Assembly: GCA_016190005.1 (NCBI GenBank)
Contig: JACPRK010000050.1
Location: 1-46,363 of the forward strand
Source: Candidatus Wallbacteria bacterium
GTDB taxonomy: Bacteria > Muiribacteriota > UBA6191 > JACPRK01
Direction of reading: 5' to 3'
Length of the DNA stretch: 46,363 bases
The position numbers and the translations under genes were made by a program. Every line of letters starts with the position of its first letter. The stretch's first letter is position 1. The notes beneath the pieces were generated by a model, which ran no database searches, was not told the origin of the DNA, and saw nothing but the letters and a program-made list of their open reading frames with translations. This document shows positions 19,203 through 27,776 of this stretch, one piece after another.

Positions 19203-19330
19203 AGTCGTCGGAAAGCGGGTCCAGGCACCGGAAGCCCGGCCGGCCGACCGGACGACTGCCAGGTTTCAAGCGGGCTTCCGGAGCCAGTCCCCGTTTTCCG
19301 CCTCCGGGCTCGAGACTTTGCCGGGACCCC
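19191..19330. repeat. Imperfect long palindrome (possible MITE-like element)
   Basis: The left arm 19191-19238 and the right arm 19271-19330 pair imperfectly. CGGCAAAGTC matches GACTTTGCCG, and CCGGAAGCCCG matches CGGGCTTCCGG. GGAAAGCGGG pairs with CCCCGTTTTCC less well. GAAGCGTGTCC flanks both sides. It lies between nadD and the small ORFs and could be a terminator-like or mobile palindromic element. Confidence 0.55.
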
Positions 19331-19352
19331 GGAAGCGTGTCCCTCCATTACT

Positions 19353-19970
19353 TCAAGCGTAGAGGCCGCGCGCGGCGGCGTAGGCGGCGACGGCGGCGGG
19401 GACGGGGCAGTCGCGGCGCTCGCGGAACCGGCGGCTGCTGGCATGGCTCCAGAGGCCGTCCAGCAGGTGGATGCGGGCGAGCTCGGGGGGCGTGAGGTTG
19501 GGGTTCGCCAACCGGAATCCAGGGCGGCTGAAGGCGACGACCTTCGCCAGGCGCAGAATGTCTCGATAGCGAAACCAGAGGTGGAACTGCTCGAGCGAAT
19601 CGGCACCGATGAGGAAGTGGAGCTCGACATCTGCGCCGAGCCGACGTTGGAGCTCCTCCAGCATCGGCACCGTATAGCTCTTCTCGCCCAGATGGGCCTC
19701 GACGTCGGAGACGCTCATTCGCGGCTCGCCCGCGATCAGCAGGCGCACCATTTCGAGGCGGTCGGCAAACGGCGCGGACGCCTCCGCCTTGTGGCTCGGT
19801 GAGCGCACGGGCACGAAGACCACTTCGTCCAGACCCGCGCGCTCGAGCGCCTCCCGGGCCATGCAGAGATGCCCTTCGTGCGGAGGGTCGAACGTGCCGC
19901 CCAGAACGCCGACACGGCGCGGCGCGGCTGGTCGTGAACCCAGGGTCGGTGCGTCGGCGCCGGAGCTCAC
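19353..19970 (-). CDS. nadD: Nicotinate-nucleotide adenylyltransferase NadD
   Basis: The 205-residue protein has the nucleotidyltransferase signature GVLGGTFDPPHEGHL (the HxGH-type motif is here HEGH). Substrate-loop residues are in VPVRSPSHKAEASAPFADRL, FLIGADSLEQFHLWFRYRDI carries the GADS motif, and SSRRFRER contains the S/TxxR-type end motif. It makes deamido-NAD from nicotinate mononucleotide and ATP. The start is GTG at 19970, overlapping the obgE stop (GTGA). NAD synthesis fits the nearby NAD-using DNA ligase, although the two may not share a transcript. Confidence 0.93.
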   Translation of the reverse strand: MSSGADAPTLGSRPAAPRRVGVLGGTFDPPHEGHLCMAREALERAGLDEVVFVPVRSPSHKAEASAPFADRLEMVRLLIAGEPRMSVSDVEAHLGEKSYTVPMLEELQRRLGADVELHFLIGADSLEQFHLWFRYRDILRLAKVVAFSRPGFRLANPNLTPPELARIHLLDGLWSHASSRRFRERRDCPVPAAVAAYAAARGLYA

Positions 19971-21238
19971 AAGCCAGGCACGTAGGTGAATTCGAGCTCG
20001 CCGATCCGCACGACGTCGCCTTCGAGCGCGCCGGCGCGGTCGAGGAGCTGGTCCAACCCCAACTTGTAGAGCTGGCTCTGGAGATGTCGCAGCGCGTGCT
20101 CGTTGTCCAGGTAGGTTCGGGCGACCAGCTTCTCGAGCTTGGTGCCGTGCGCCACGAAGACGCCGCCGGCGTCGCGCTCGACCCCGAGCGGGACCTGGGG
20201 GCGCTCCAGCGCTTCCAAGGAGGTGAGCTCCAGCTCGGGCAGCCCCGCGGCAGGCAGCGTGGGCAGCATCGCGGCCAGATCGCGCGTGAGCTCGTCGACC
20301 CCTTCGCCGGTGACGGCCGAGATGGGATAGATCTTGACCTTGGCGGCTCTCTTGAGTCGTTTGAGGTTGGCGGCGGCAGTGCCGACGTCCACCTTGTTGG
20401 CGGCGATCATCTGCGGCTTGGCCGCCAGGTGCGGGTGCCAGGCCGCCAGCTCGCGGTTGACCGCTCGCCAGTCGTCGACGGGGTCGCGCTGCTCCCAGCC
20501 GCTGGCGTCGACGACATGAAGGATGAGACGAGTCCGTTCGATGTGCTTCAGGAAGCGATCGCCCATGCCCTTGCCTTCGTGGGCGCCTTCGACCAGCCCG
20601 GGGATGTCGGCCATCACGAAGCTCGTGTCCCGGTCCAGGCGCACGACCCCCAGGTGGGGCTGGACCGTGGTGAAGGGATACGGGGCGATCTTCGGGCGGG
20701 CCGACGAGACGCGGGAGATGAGGGTGGACTTGCCGACGTTGGGGAAACCGACGAGCCCCACGTCCGCCAGCAGGCGCAGCTCCAGGCGAATCCAGCGCTC
20801 GTCGCCGGCCTCGCCCCGCTCGGCGTAGCGCGCCACTGCATGCGGCCGGGAGAGCGCCGTGCTGCCGCGGCCACCACGCCCGCCGCGCGCCACGACGAAG
20901 GCATCGTCCTCGGCGCCCAGGTCCGCCATGACGGAGCCCGTCTCCGCGTCCCGGACGATGGTCCCCAGCGGGACCTGCAGGACCAGCGGTTCGCCGTAGG
21001 CGCCGTAGCGATCGTTGCGCCCGCCCGGCCGGCCGTCGCCGGCCTCGAAGTGACGGTTGCGGTAGAAGGACGCCAGGGTATTCGCGTGGCGGGTCGCCTT
21101 CAGCACCACGTCGCCCCCGCGGCCGCCGTTTCCGCCCGCGGGTCCGCCCAGGGCGACGTATTTTTCGCGGCGCATGCTGTTGGAGCCCTTGCCACCAGTG
21201 CCCGCTTTCACGAAAATCTTGACCTCATCTATGAACAT
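19967..21238 (-). CDS. obgE: GTPase ObgE/CgtA
   Basis: The Gly-rich Obg domain comes first (MFIDEVKIFVKAGTGGKGSN, GGNGGRGGDVVLKATR). The G domain follows, with G1 in LVGFPNVGKSTLISRV, G3 in MADIPGLVEGAHEGKGMG and G4 in AANKVDVG. A C-terminal OCT-like segment ends FTYVPGL. ObgE is an essential GTPase of large ribosomal subunit maturation and the stress response. The ATG at 21238 was chosen because MFIDEVKIFV is the conserved family start; an in-frame TTG lies 21 nt upstream. Its stop overlaps the nadD start, so the pair is coupled. Confidence 0.95.
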   Translation of the reverse strand: MFIDEVKIFVKAGTGGKGSNSMRREKYVALGGPAGGNGGRGGDVVLKATRHANTLASFYRNRHFEAGDGRPGGRNDRYGAYGEPLVLQVPLGTIVRDAETGSVMADLGAEDDAFVVARGGRGGRGSTALSRPHAVARYAERGEAGDERWIRLELRLLADVGLVGFPNVGKSTLISRVSSARPKIAPYPFTTVQPHLGVVRLDRDTSFVMADIPGLVEGAHEGKGMGDRFLKHIERTRLILHVVDASGWEQRDPVDDWRAVNRELAAWHPHLAAKPQMIAANKVDVGTAAANLKRLKRAAKVKIYPISAVTGEGVDELTRDLAAMLPTLPAAGLPELELTSLEALERPQVPLGVERDAGGVFVAHGTKLEKLVARTYLDNEHALRHLQSQLYKLGLDQLLDRAGALEGDVVRIGELEFTYVPGL

Positions 21239-21347
21239 GACGGCGGCAGTGTAGCGCAACCCGGGACGGGCGGCTCACGTAGAATCTAGCGGGAGGCATG
21301 ATTCTGCCTCTCAATCTTCCTGCCCCCTGCGCAAGACGAGGTACACG

Positions 21348-22619
21348 ATGAAGAAGAACGCGCTTCGCCTCTCCGCCCCCGTGGTTCTGCTCGCCGCTGG
21401 CCTGGCTTGCCTGGGACCCGAAGCCCGGGCCGAGCAACTCGCCGATTTCGGGCGGCCGGCCTCGGAGTCGGAAGCGGTGGACACACAACCGCCGGGAGGC
21501 GACGCGACGCCGGACGACGCGGCCGCGCTGAGCTTCCTGACGTCGGAAGAGGGCCCGGGCCTGGCCGCCGACGAAGCGGAGAGCCTGGCTCGCAAGGTCG
21601 TCGGGGGAGGCCCCGACCGCACACCCGAATTGAAGAAGCTCTATGCCTTCCTTTACCAGTGCGGCGGCGGCGAGCTGACGAAACCGGACGCCGCGCGGAC
21701 GGCGGCACGCCTTGCGGCCTCGGGTGTGAGCCAGGCAGCCGCCCGATTCGAGTTCGGGTGGAGCGTCTACGCTCCAGCGCCCGGCAAGAGGGAGAGCCTT
21801 CGCGAGGCGGTCGAGTTCGTCACCGGCCAGGTCGAGAAGGGTCGCGTGCCGGAAAGCGCCGAGGGGCTGGAGCCCGCGCTGGCCGAGTACACGGCGGCCT
21901 ACAAGTTCGCTTTCCATCCCCAGGGACCGGACGTCTCGCGCAAGGAGGCAGCCCGCTTTGCGGCGATCCTGGCCGCCCAGGGACCGGGCTCCGCAGCGGA
22001 GTTCGAGGCGATCTACCGCTCGATTTACCAGGCTGCCGGCGGCCGGCTCTCGAAACTCCACTCTGCCGAGGCTGCCGCGCGCGCCGCTCGAGGAAAAGGC
22101 GCCGCCCTGCGTTTCGAGCACGCGCTGGCCGTCTACGCCCCCGCCTCCCCGGACAAGGAGCGCGCCACCGAGACGTTCGATGCGGTCGTCGCCAAGATGG
22201 ACCCGCCGTGGGCGAAGCCGGACGCGGGCCAGGAGGTCTTCGAGAAGGCATACCGCTTCGCTTTCAACGCGCCCGGGCCGGACCTGTCGAGAAAGGACGC
22301 CGACCGTCTGGCCCAACAAGTGCGCGACAGCGGGCCGGACGCCGCCGCGGAGTTCGAGGCCGCCTATCGGCTGGCGTACTTCCATGGCGGTGGTGAGCTG
22401 ACGCCGCTTGCGGCCGCGGAGATCGCCGCCCAGGTCGCCGGCCACGGCAAGGGCGCCGCCGCCCGGTTCGAAACGGAGCTGGCCTCGCCGACGGCCCCCG
22501 CGGAGAAGAACCAGGCCGCGGCCGTCCGCGCCGCACTGGCTCGAATGGGCAGCGACGACGCGACAGCGGAGCCCCGGATGCCCGCCCCAGAGAACTGGGA
22601 CGATCTCCCGCGGCGCTAG
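21348..22619 (+). CDS. Exported protein with three internal ~100-aa repeats
   Basis: A signal peptide (MKKNALRLSAPVVLLAAGLA, cleavage near ARAEQ) precedes three related repeats at about residues 68-160, 183-284 and 300-400. Shared positions include GPxLSxxxA, EFExxYR, GGGELTxxxAA and AARFExxxxxYAP. Examples are EFEAIYRSIYQAAGGRLSKL and EFEAAYRLAYFHGGGELTPL. Each unit looks helical. A single Cys (C105) remains in the mature protein. No known family was recognised. It stands alone between obgE (divergent) and tRNA-Gln. A periplasmic or surface role is likely from the signal only. Confidence 0.85.
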   Translation: MKKNALRLSAPVVLLAAGLACLGPEARAEQLADFGRPASESEAVDTQPPGGDATPDDAAALSFLTSEEGPGLAADEAESLARKVVGGGPDRTPELKKLYAFLYQCGGGELTKPDAARTAARLAASGVSQAAARFEFGWSVYAPAPGKRESLREAVEFVTGQVEKGRVPESAEGLEPALAEYTAAYKFAFHPQGPDVSRKEAARFAAILAAQGPGSAAEFEAIYRSIYQAAGGRLSKLHSAEAAARAARGKGAALRFEHALAVYAPASPDKERATETFDAVVAKMDPPWAKPDAGQEVFEKAYRFAFNAPGPDLSRKDADRLAQQVRDSGPDAAAEFEAAYRLAYFHGGGELTPLAAAEIAAQVAGHGKGAAARFETELASPTAPAEKNQAAAVRAALARMGSDDATAEPRMPAPENWDDLPRR

Positions 22620-22641
22620 CGCGTGGGAGTCGCGTGCGGGA

Positions 22642-22671
22642 TTGACTCTTCGGGGCCTCGCGGGGTACATT
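22642..22671 (+). promoter_or_regulatory. Promoter of tRNA-Gln
   Basis: TTGACT (22642-22647), an 18-nt spacer, then TACATT (22666-22671). Predicted transcription begins a few bases before the tRNA 5' end. Confidence 0.6.
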
Positions 22672-22682
22672 TGGGGCAGCGC

Positions 22683-22758
22683 TGAGGAGTCGGCTAATTG
22701 GTAAGCCACCTGACTCTGGATCAGGCGATTGTAGGTTCGAGTCCTACCTCCTCAGCCA
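22683..22758 (+). tRNA. tRNA-Gln (anticodon CTG)
   Basis: The full cloverleaf can be read. The acceptor stem TGAGGAG (22683-22689) pairs with CTCCTCA (22748-22754). The D arm is GGC/GCC. The anticodon stem CCTGA/TCAGG encloses the loop CTCTGGA with anticodon CTG. The T arm GTAGG-TTCGAGT-CCTAC (22731-22747) is complete. The discriminator is G and the CCA end is encoded (22756-22758). It would read CAG codons, the main Gln codon in this GC-rich segment. Confidence 0.93.
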
Positions 22759-22770
22759 CCGAAATCCCTC

Positions 22771-22797
22771 GAAACCCGGCACCAGAGGCCGGGTTTC
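22771..22797 (+). terminator. Terminator hairpin after tRNA-Gln
   Basis: GAAACCCGGC (22771-22780) and GCCGGGTTTC (22788-22797) form a perfect 10-bp stem with a 7-nt loop, followed by the weakly T-rich GTGTTTCC. It lies 12 nt after the tRNA. Confidence 0.75.
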
Positions 22798-22942
22798 GTG
22801 TTTCCGGAGAGCCGCGGGGAGCGGGCGTCGCTGCCTGCGGTGACGGCCATCACCCCGTCGGACGGGTGCGTCAAAAAATTCGTTCGAGCCTCCGATAGCC
22901 CCATTGCCACTGACTTTTTGGCGCTTTTCAGGCTTGCAGTTC

Positions 22943-22971
22943 TTGACATCCTGCGTCATAACTGTTAGCAT
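22943..22971 (+). promoter_or_regulatory. Strong sigma-70 promoter of the acyl-CoA operon
   Basis: A perfect TTGACA (22943-22948), a 17-nt spacer, then TAGCAT (22966-22971). This predicts a leader of about 75 nt before the thiolase ATG at 23055. It is the best promoter in the window and no other convincing one was found between here and the etf genes. Confidence 0.7.
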
Positions 22972-23054
22972 CGCCGTAACTTCGAAAGAGGCTCTGGAAC
23001 GGGCTTCTGCACTGGCCAGGGGGATCTGCTGGACAGCTGGAGGATCGCACGTCG

Positions 23055-24245
23055 ATGGAACAGGTTGTCATCGTGGATGGAGTGCGGACGCCTCAGGGCG
23101 CACTGGGTGGCGCGCTCAGGGATCGCACCGCTCACAAGCTGGGCGAAATCGTCGTCGCAGAGCTGCTCAAGCGCACCGGTATCGACCCCAACGAGATCGA
23201 CGAGACCATCGTCGGCTGCGTCGGTCAGAGCTCCGACGCTCCCAACATCGCCCGGGTCATCGCGCTGAAGGCCGGCATCCCCAAAGAGAAGCCCGCCTAC
23301 ACCGTGGCCCGCAACTGCGCCTCCGGTATCCAGGCCATCGTCAACGCCTACCAGGCCATTCAGTGCGGCGACGGTGAGGTCTACATGGTCGCCGGCGTCG
23401 AGTCGATGAGCTCGGCCCCCTTCGTCAACCGCGATATCCGCTTCGGTAAGAAGCTGCAGCACTCGATGCTGATCGACACGCTCTGGGAAGGGCTGACGGA
23501 TCCGGTCTGCGGCCAGATCATGGGCCGCACGGCCGAAAACCTCGCCGAGGAGTTCAAGCTCAGCCGCGAAGAACAAGACACCTACGCCATCACCAGCCAC
23601 AAGAAGGCGTTCAAGGCCACCCGTGAAGGCCGCTTCAAGGAAGAGATCGTCCCGGTTCAGATCGAGAAGAAGGTCGCCGGCAAGGTCGTCGCCTCCGAGC
23701 CGTTCTCGGCCGACGAGGGCCCCAACATCGCTCTCAACGCCCAGACGCTGGCCCTCTACCCGACCATCTTCAAGGAAAACGGCACCGTCACGCCGGGCAA
23801 CGCCTGCCCCATCAGCGACGGCGCCGCAGCTGTGCTGGTGATGACGGCCAAGAAGGCCAAGGCCCTCAACCTGACACCCCTCGGCACCATCCGCAGCTAC
23901 GCCTTCGCCGCGCTGGAGCCCGAACGCATGGGCCTAGGACCTGCCTACGCAACGCCCATCGCGCTCAAGAGGGCGGGCATCGCCCTCTCCGACCTGCAGC
24001 TGATCGAAGTCAACGAGGCGTTCGCGGCCCAGTACCTGTCGGTCGAGCGCTCGCTCGGCCTCAACCGGGATATCGTCAACGTCAACGGCGGCGCCATCGC
24101 ACTCGGCCACCCGGTCGGCGCCACGGGCGTCCGCATCACCTTGACCCTGCTCAAGGAGATGAAGCGCCGGGAGCTCTCGCTTGGCCTCGCCACGCTCTGC
24201 GTCGGCGGCGGCCTGGGCGCCAGCCTCGTCGTGGAACGCGCCTGA
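23055..24245 (+). CDS. Thiolase (acetyl-CoA C-acyltransferase)
   Basis: At 396 residues this is a normal-length thiolase. The nucleophile Cys88 is in ARNCASGIQAI, His352 is in ALGHPVGATG, and the second catalytic Cys382 is in CVGGGLGASLVVERA. NVNGGAIALGH and LIEVNEAFAAQ are also diagnostic. It condenses two acetyl-CoA or cleaves 3-ketoacyl-CoA, so it can work in butyrate-type synthesis or in beta-oxidation. GGAGG lies about 11 nt before the ATG. It is the first gene after the strong promoter and heads the acyl-CoA operon. Direction of flux cannot be read from sequence. Confidence 0.95.
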   Translation: MEQVVIVDGVRTPQGALGGALRDRTAHKLGEIVVAELLKRTGIDPNEIDETIVGCVGQSSDAPNIARVIALKAGIPKEKPAYTVARNCASGIQAIVNAYQAIQCGDGEVYMVAGVESMSSAPFVNRDIRFGKKLQHSMLIDTLWEGLTDPVCGQIMGRTAENLAEEFKLSREEQDTYAITSHKKAFKATREGRFKEEIVPVQIEKKVAGKVVASEPFSADEGPNIALNAQTLALYPTIFKENGTVTPGNACPISDGAAAVLVMTAKKAKALNLTPLGTIRSYAFAALEPERMGLGPAYATPIALKRAGIALSDLQLIEVNEAFAAQYLSVERSLGLNRDIVNVNGGAIALGHPVGATGVRITLTLLKEMKRRELSLGLATLCVGGGLGASLVVERA

Positions 24246-24248
24246 GTA

Positions 24249-24374
24249 CCAGACCTCAGACCTCAGACCTCAGGCTTCAGACCTCAGACCTCAGGCGTCA
24301 GACCTCAGACCTCAGACCTCAGACCTCAGACCTCAGACCCCAGGCTTCAGACCTCAGCAATCAGCAATCAGACC
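24249..24374. repeat. Heptamer array, 18 units (TCAGACC family)
   Basis: Eighteen 7-mers lie in perfect register, mostly TCAGACC with variants TCAGGCT, TCAGGCG, CCAGACC and TCAGCAA. The array begins three bases after the thiolase stop codon. Confidence 0.9.
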
Positions 24375-24397
24375 CAATTCCCCGCGTCCTCCAGCCC

Positions 24398-24469
24398 CCG
24401 CTCATCCTGAGCAGGCCGCAAAGCGGCCGTGTCGAAGGACCGTGTCGAAGGACCGTGCGAAGGACAGCC
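24398..24469. repeat. REP-like element with internal hairpin
   Basis: CCGCTCATCCTGAGC (24398-24412) is followed by a perfect hairpin GGCCGC-AAA-GCGGCC (24414-24428). GTGTCGAAGGAC then recurs in part two more times. It is the inverse of the element inside recQ at 722-747 and sits between two heptamer arrays. Confidence 0.7.
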
Positions 24470-24532
24470 TCAAGCCTCACTTCTCAAGCCTCAAGCCTCA
24501 AGCCTCACTTCTCACATCTCGAGCCTCGCGCT
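24470..24532. repeat. Heptamer array, 9 units (TCAAGCC family)
   Basis: Nine 7-mers lie in register (TCAAGCC, TCACTTC, TCACATC, TCGAGCC, TCGCGCT). They end 13 bases before the hydroxyacyl-CoA dehydrogenase ATG and directly before its ribosome site. Confidence 0.8.
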
Positions 24533-24545
24533 CCAGGGAGCCAGC

Positions 24546-25772
24546 ATGTACATCTACAAGGTCGGCGTAGTCGGCGGCGGCACGATGGGCGGCGGCATTG
24601 CCCAGGCCATCTCGTTTTCACCGTCCGTCCCGGTCGTGGTGAAGGACATCAGCCAGGAACGTGTCAACTTCGCGATCGACACGGCCCGCAAGATCTACGA
24701 GGGGCGCGTTCAGAAGGGCAAGATGAGCGCGGGGGACCTCGAGCAGAAGATGGCGCTCATCTCGGGCACCACCTCGTGGGACGGCTTCGAGGACTGTGAC
24801 CTCGTGATCGAGGCGGTCCCCGAGATCCCGGAGCTCAAGAAGAAGGTCTTCGCCGAGCTCGACGGCGTCTGCCAGCCCTCGGCTCTGCTCACCACCAACA
24901 CCAGCGCCATCGGCATCAGCGAGCTGGGCGCTGCGACGAAGCGGCCCGAGAAAGTCGCCGGCCTCCACTTCTTCTACCCGGCCAACGTGATGAAGCTGGT
25001 CGAGGTCATTCCGGGCCTGGGCACCTCCGACGAGACGGTCGACGATCTGATGACCTTCACCAACGACATGCGCAAGGTGCCGGTGAAGGTCCAGGAGTGC
25101 GCCGGGTTCCTGGTCAACCGGCTGCTGATGCCGTACGTCGGCGAAGCCTGCATGGCGCTCGCCGAGGGGGCCGCCCCGGCCGAGGAGATCGACCGCCAGA
25201 TGAAGGAGTTCGGCTGGCCGATGGGGCCGTTCTTCCTGCTCGATCAGCTCGGCATCGACATCTGCGTCCACGCCGGCCGCGTCATGCTCGACAGCTACGG
25301 TCCCCGGTTCGCCAATCCGCTGATCCTGGAGAAGCTGTTCGCCGCAGGCCGCTTCGGCAAGAAGACCGGCAAGGGCTTCTTCGCCTACGACGGCGAAGAG
25401 GAAGAGGCGAAGAGCTGGCTGGCAAAGACGATCGCGGACTGTCAGAAGGAGACCGGCGTGAAGGGCACGGCCTTCTCGGCCGAGCGGCTGATGTACCCGA
25501 TGCTCAACGAGGCGATCGTCTGCCTGCAGGAGAAGGTCTCCAGCGCCAGCGACCTCGACATCGCGATGCTGGCGGGCGTCGGGTTCCCGATGGCCAAGGA
25601 GGGGCTGCTGCACTGGGCGGATGCGATCGGTCTGGACGTCGTGCTGGAAGGGCTCAAGGAATACTCCTCGAAGCTGGGTCCCAGGTTCTGGCCCGCGCCG
25701 CTCTTGAAGCGCATGGTGGCGGCCGGCTGGACGGGCCGGAAGTCCGGCAAAGGATTCTTCGACTACGTGTGA
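24546..25772 (+). CDS. 3-hydroxyacyl-CoA dehydrogenase, 408 aa
   Basis: The NAD-binding domain begins [18 protein letters not shown]. Catalytic-region motifs are [14 protein letters not shown] and [20 protein letters not shown], the latter holding the catalytic His. [15 protein letters not shown] follows. Two C-terminal 3HCDH domains come next, each ending in the GK[KS]xGKGFF element ([15 protein letters not shown] near the middle, [12 protein letters not shown] at the end). This is the dehydrogenase half of a FadB-type protein, with the hydratase half supplied by the next gene. It oxidises 3-hydroxyacyl-CoA with NAD or runs the reverse. A GGGAG ribosome site precedes the ATG at 24546. Heptamer and REP repeats separate it from thiolase. 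Confidence 0.93.
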   Translation: MYIYKVGVVGGGTMGGGIAQAISFSPSVPVVVKDISQERVNFAIDTARKIYEGRVQKGKMSAGDLEQKMALISGTTSWDGFEDCDLVIEAVPEIPELKKKVFAELDGVCQPSALLTTNTSAIGISELGAATKRPEKVAGLHFFYPANVMKLVEVIPGLGTSDETVDDLMTFTNDMRKVPVKVQECAGFLVNRLLMPYVGEACMALAEGAAPAEEIDRQMKEFGWPMGPFFLLDQLGIDICVHAGRVMLDSYGPRFANPLILEKLFAAGRFGKKTGKGFFAYDGEEEEAKSWLAKTIADCQKETGVKGTAFSAERLMYPMLNEAIVCLQEKVSSASDLDIAMLAGVGFPMAKEGLLHWADAIGLDVVLEGLKEYSSKLGPRFWPAPLLKRMVAAGWTGRKSGKGFFDYV

Positions 25773-25820
25773 TTCGTTCCCGGCCCGCGAGCGGGCCCCA
25801 GGCGCGGGAGGCGCCCCGAA

Positions 25821-26606
25821 ATGGCAGAGTTCCAGACGCTCAACTTCTCGCTCAGCGAAGGAGTGGCCGTGGTGGCGATCAACAACCCACCGGTCAACGC
25901 TCTTTCGGAGCCGGTTTTCCGTGACCTGGCCGCGCTGCTGACGGAGCTCGACGCCGACAAGAGCGTGAAGGCGATCGTGCTGACGGGCGCGGGCAGCATC
26001 GCTTTCATCGCCGGCGCCGACATCAAGCAGATCGCCGAGCTCGGCAGCCCCGAGCAGGGCGAGAAGGCCTGTGAGGAGGGCAAGCAGCTCTTCGACAAGA
26101 TCGAGAACTTCCGCGTCCCGGTGATTGCCGCCATCAACGGCATCTGCCTGGGCGGCGGGCTGGAGCTGGCGATGAGCTGCCACATCCGCATCGCCAGCGA
26201 CAAGGCCAAGTTCGGCCAGCCCGAGATCAACCTGGGCATCATCCCGGGCCTGGGCGGCACCCAGCGGCTGCCGCGAATCGTCGGCCCTGCGAAGGCCACC
26301 GAGCTGATCCTCACCGGCGACCAGGTCACGGCCCAGGAAGCCAAGGCGATCGGCCTGGTCAACAAGATCGTCCCCGAGGTCGAGCTGCTGAAGCAGGCAC
26401 GAGGCCTGGCGAAGAAGATCTCGACCAAGAGCCGCTGCGCCATCGAGGCCTCCATGGAGGCTATCGGCGCAGCCGTGCACAAGTCCCGCGCCGAAGGCAT
26501 GCACGCCGAGAGCGCGATCTTCGGCCGTCTCTGCGCCACCGAGGACATGCGCGAGGGCGTCCGGGCATTCATCGAGAAGAGGCAGCCCGCCTTCAAGGAC
26601 CGGTGA
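25821..26606 (+). CDS. Enoyl-CoA hydratase (crotonase family)
   Basis: The 261-residue crotonase fold carries the oxyanion-hole motif IAGADIKQI and the second one CLGGGLELAM. Both catalytic Glu residues of hydratases are present, one in GGGLELAMSCH and one in GQPEINLGIIPGLGGTQRLP. It adds water to 2-enoyl-CoA (crotonyl-CoA in a C4 pathway). It follows the dehydrogenase by 48 nt in the same operon. A GGCGCGGGAGGCGCC stretch lies just upstream and includes the ribosome site. Confidence 0.94.
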   Translation: MAEFQTLNFSLSEGVAVVAINNPPVNALSEPVFRDLAALLTELDADKSVKAIVLTGAGSIAFIAGADIKQIAELGSPEQGEKACEEGKQLFDKIENFRVPVIAAINGICLGGGLELAMSCHIRIASDKAKFGQPEINLGIIPGLGGTQRLPRIVGPAKATELILTGDQVTAQEAKAIGLVNKIVPEVELLKQARGLAKKISTKSRCAIEASMEAIGAAVHKSRAEGMHAESAIFGRLCATEDMREGVRAFIEKRQPAFKDR

Positions 26607-26611
26607 TCGAG

Positions 26612-27766
26612 ATGGACTTCAAGTTTACCGAAGAGCAGGAAGCAATCCGCGAGATGGTCCGCGACTTCGTGGACCAGGAGATGCGCCCGCGCGCCCAGGC
26701 GATCGACGAGGAAGAGAAGACCGACTTCAACATCATCAACAAGGCCGCCGAGCTGGGGCTGATGGGCGTCAGCCTCCCCGAGGAGTACGGCGGCATCGGC
26801 CAGGGGAAGGTCGGCTTCTGCATCTTCGTCGAAGAGATGTCCAAGGGCTGCGCCGGCACGGCCACCGCCATCGGCTGCCACCAGTCGATCGGCGCGATGA
26901 CGATCGTCGTCGACGGCACGCCCGAGCAGAAGCAGAAGTACCTGCCCGACATGGCGGCCGGCAAGAAGATCGGCGCCTTCGCCCTCACCGAACCCAACGC
27001 CGGCAGCGACGCGGCTGCGATCCAGACGACGGCCACCAAGGACGGCGACTACTGGATTCTGAATGGCCGCAAGCAGTGGGTCACCAACGGCCCCTTCGCC
27101 AACGTCGTCACGGTTTTCGCCGTGACCGACAAGGGGCTCGGTGCGCACGGCGGCGTGACGGCGTTCATCGTGGAGAACACGTTCCCCGGTTACGTCGTCG
27201 GCACGAAGGACCACAAAATGGGCATCCGGGGCAGCGAGTCCTGCGAGCTCATCTTCGACAACTGCAAGGTCCCCAAGGAGAACATCCTCGGCCAGTTCGG
27301 CGCCGGCTTCCTGACGGCGATGCGCACGCTCGACATGGGCCGCATGACGCTGGCGGCCGGATGTCTCGGAGGCGCCAAGGAAGCGCTCAAGCTGAGCGTG
27401 AAGCACTGTAGCGAGCGCTTCCAGTTCGGTAAGCCGCTGGCGGAGCAGCCGGTGGTGCAGCAGTATCTGGCCCAGATGGCGGCGGACATCTACTCGATGG
27501 AGTCGATGATTTACCGCACCGCGGCGATGGCCGACAATGGCCAGAAGTACAGCCGCGAATCGGCCATCTGCAAGCTGTTCTGCTCGGAGACCAGCGGCCG
27601 GGTCATCGACACCGCGGTCCAGCTCCACGGCGGACTGGGCTACATGCGGGAGCACCCGATCGAGCGCATCTACCGGGACTGCCGGATCAACCGCATCTTC
27701 GAGGGCACGAGCGAGATCCAGAAGCTGGTCATCGCGCGCGACGTGCTCAAGAAGGGCGGGTACTAA
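26612..27766 (+). CDS. Acyl-CoA dehydrogenase (short-chain/butyryl type)
   Basis: The start is MDFKFTEEQEAIREMVRDF. FAD and substrate motifs include AFALTEPNAGSDAAAI and YWILNGRKQWVTNG, and RIFEGTSEIQ carries the C-terminal catalytic Glu, as in short- and medium-chain enzymes. The length (384 aa) is usual. It removes two hydrogens from acyl-CoA and passes electrons to an electron-transfer flavoprotein, or runs in reverse when coupled to a bifurcating Etf. The ATG at 26612 was preferred over a GTG at 26603 that overlaps the previous stop, because the family start is MDF. Etf genes follow 10 nt downstream. Confidence 0.94.
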   Translation: MDFKFTEEQEAIREMVRDFVDQEMRPRAQAIDEEEKTDFNIINKAAELGLMGVSLPEEYGGIGQGKVGFCIFVEEMSKGCAGTATAIGCHQSIGAMTIVVDGTPEQKQKYLPDMAAGKKIGAFALTEPNAGSDAAAIQTTATKDGDYWILNGRKQWVTNGPFANVVTVFAVTDKGLGAHGGVTAFIVENTFPGYVVGTKDHKMGIRGSESCELIFDNCKVPKENILGQFGAGFLTAMRTLDMGRMTLAAGCLGGAKEALKLSVKHCSERFQFGKPLAEQPVVQQYLAQMAADIYSMESMIYRTAAMADNGQKYSRESAICKLFCSETSGRVIDTAVQLHGGLGYMREHPIERIYRDCRINRIFEGTSEIQKLVIARDVLKKGGY

Positions 27767-27776
27767 GGCGGCTGCT

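Noticed and set aside
22980..23040. A possible sigma-54 promoter (GG ... GC) before thiolase
   Set aside because: The spacing between the GG and GC elements is 11 nt rather than 10, and a much better sigma-70 promoter lies just upstream.
24249..24532. Possible CRISPR array
   Set aside because: The units are 7-nt tandem repeats without spacers, and no cas gene is near.
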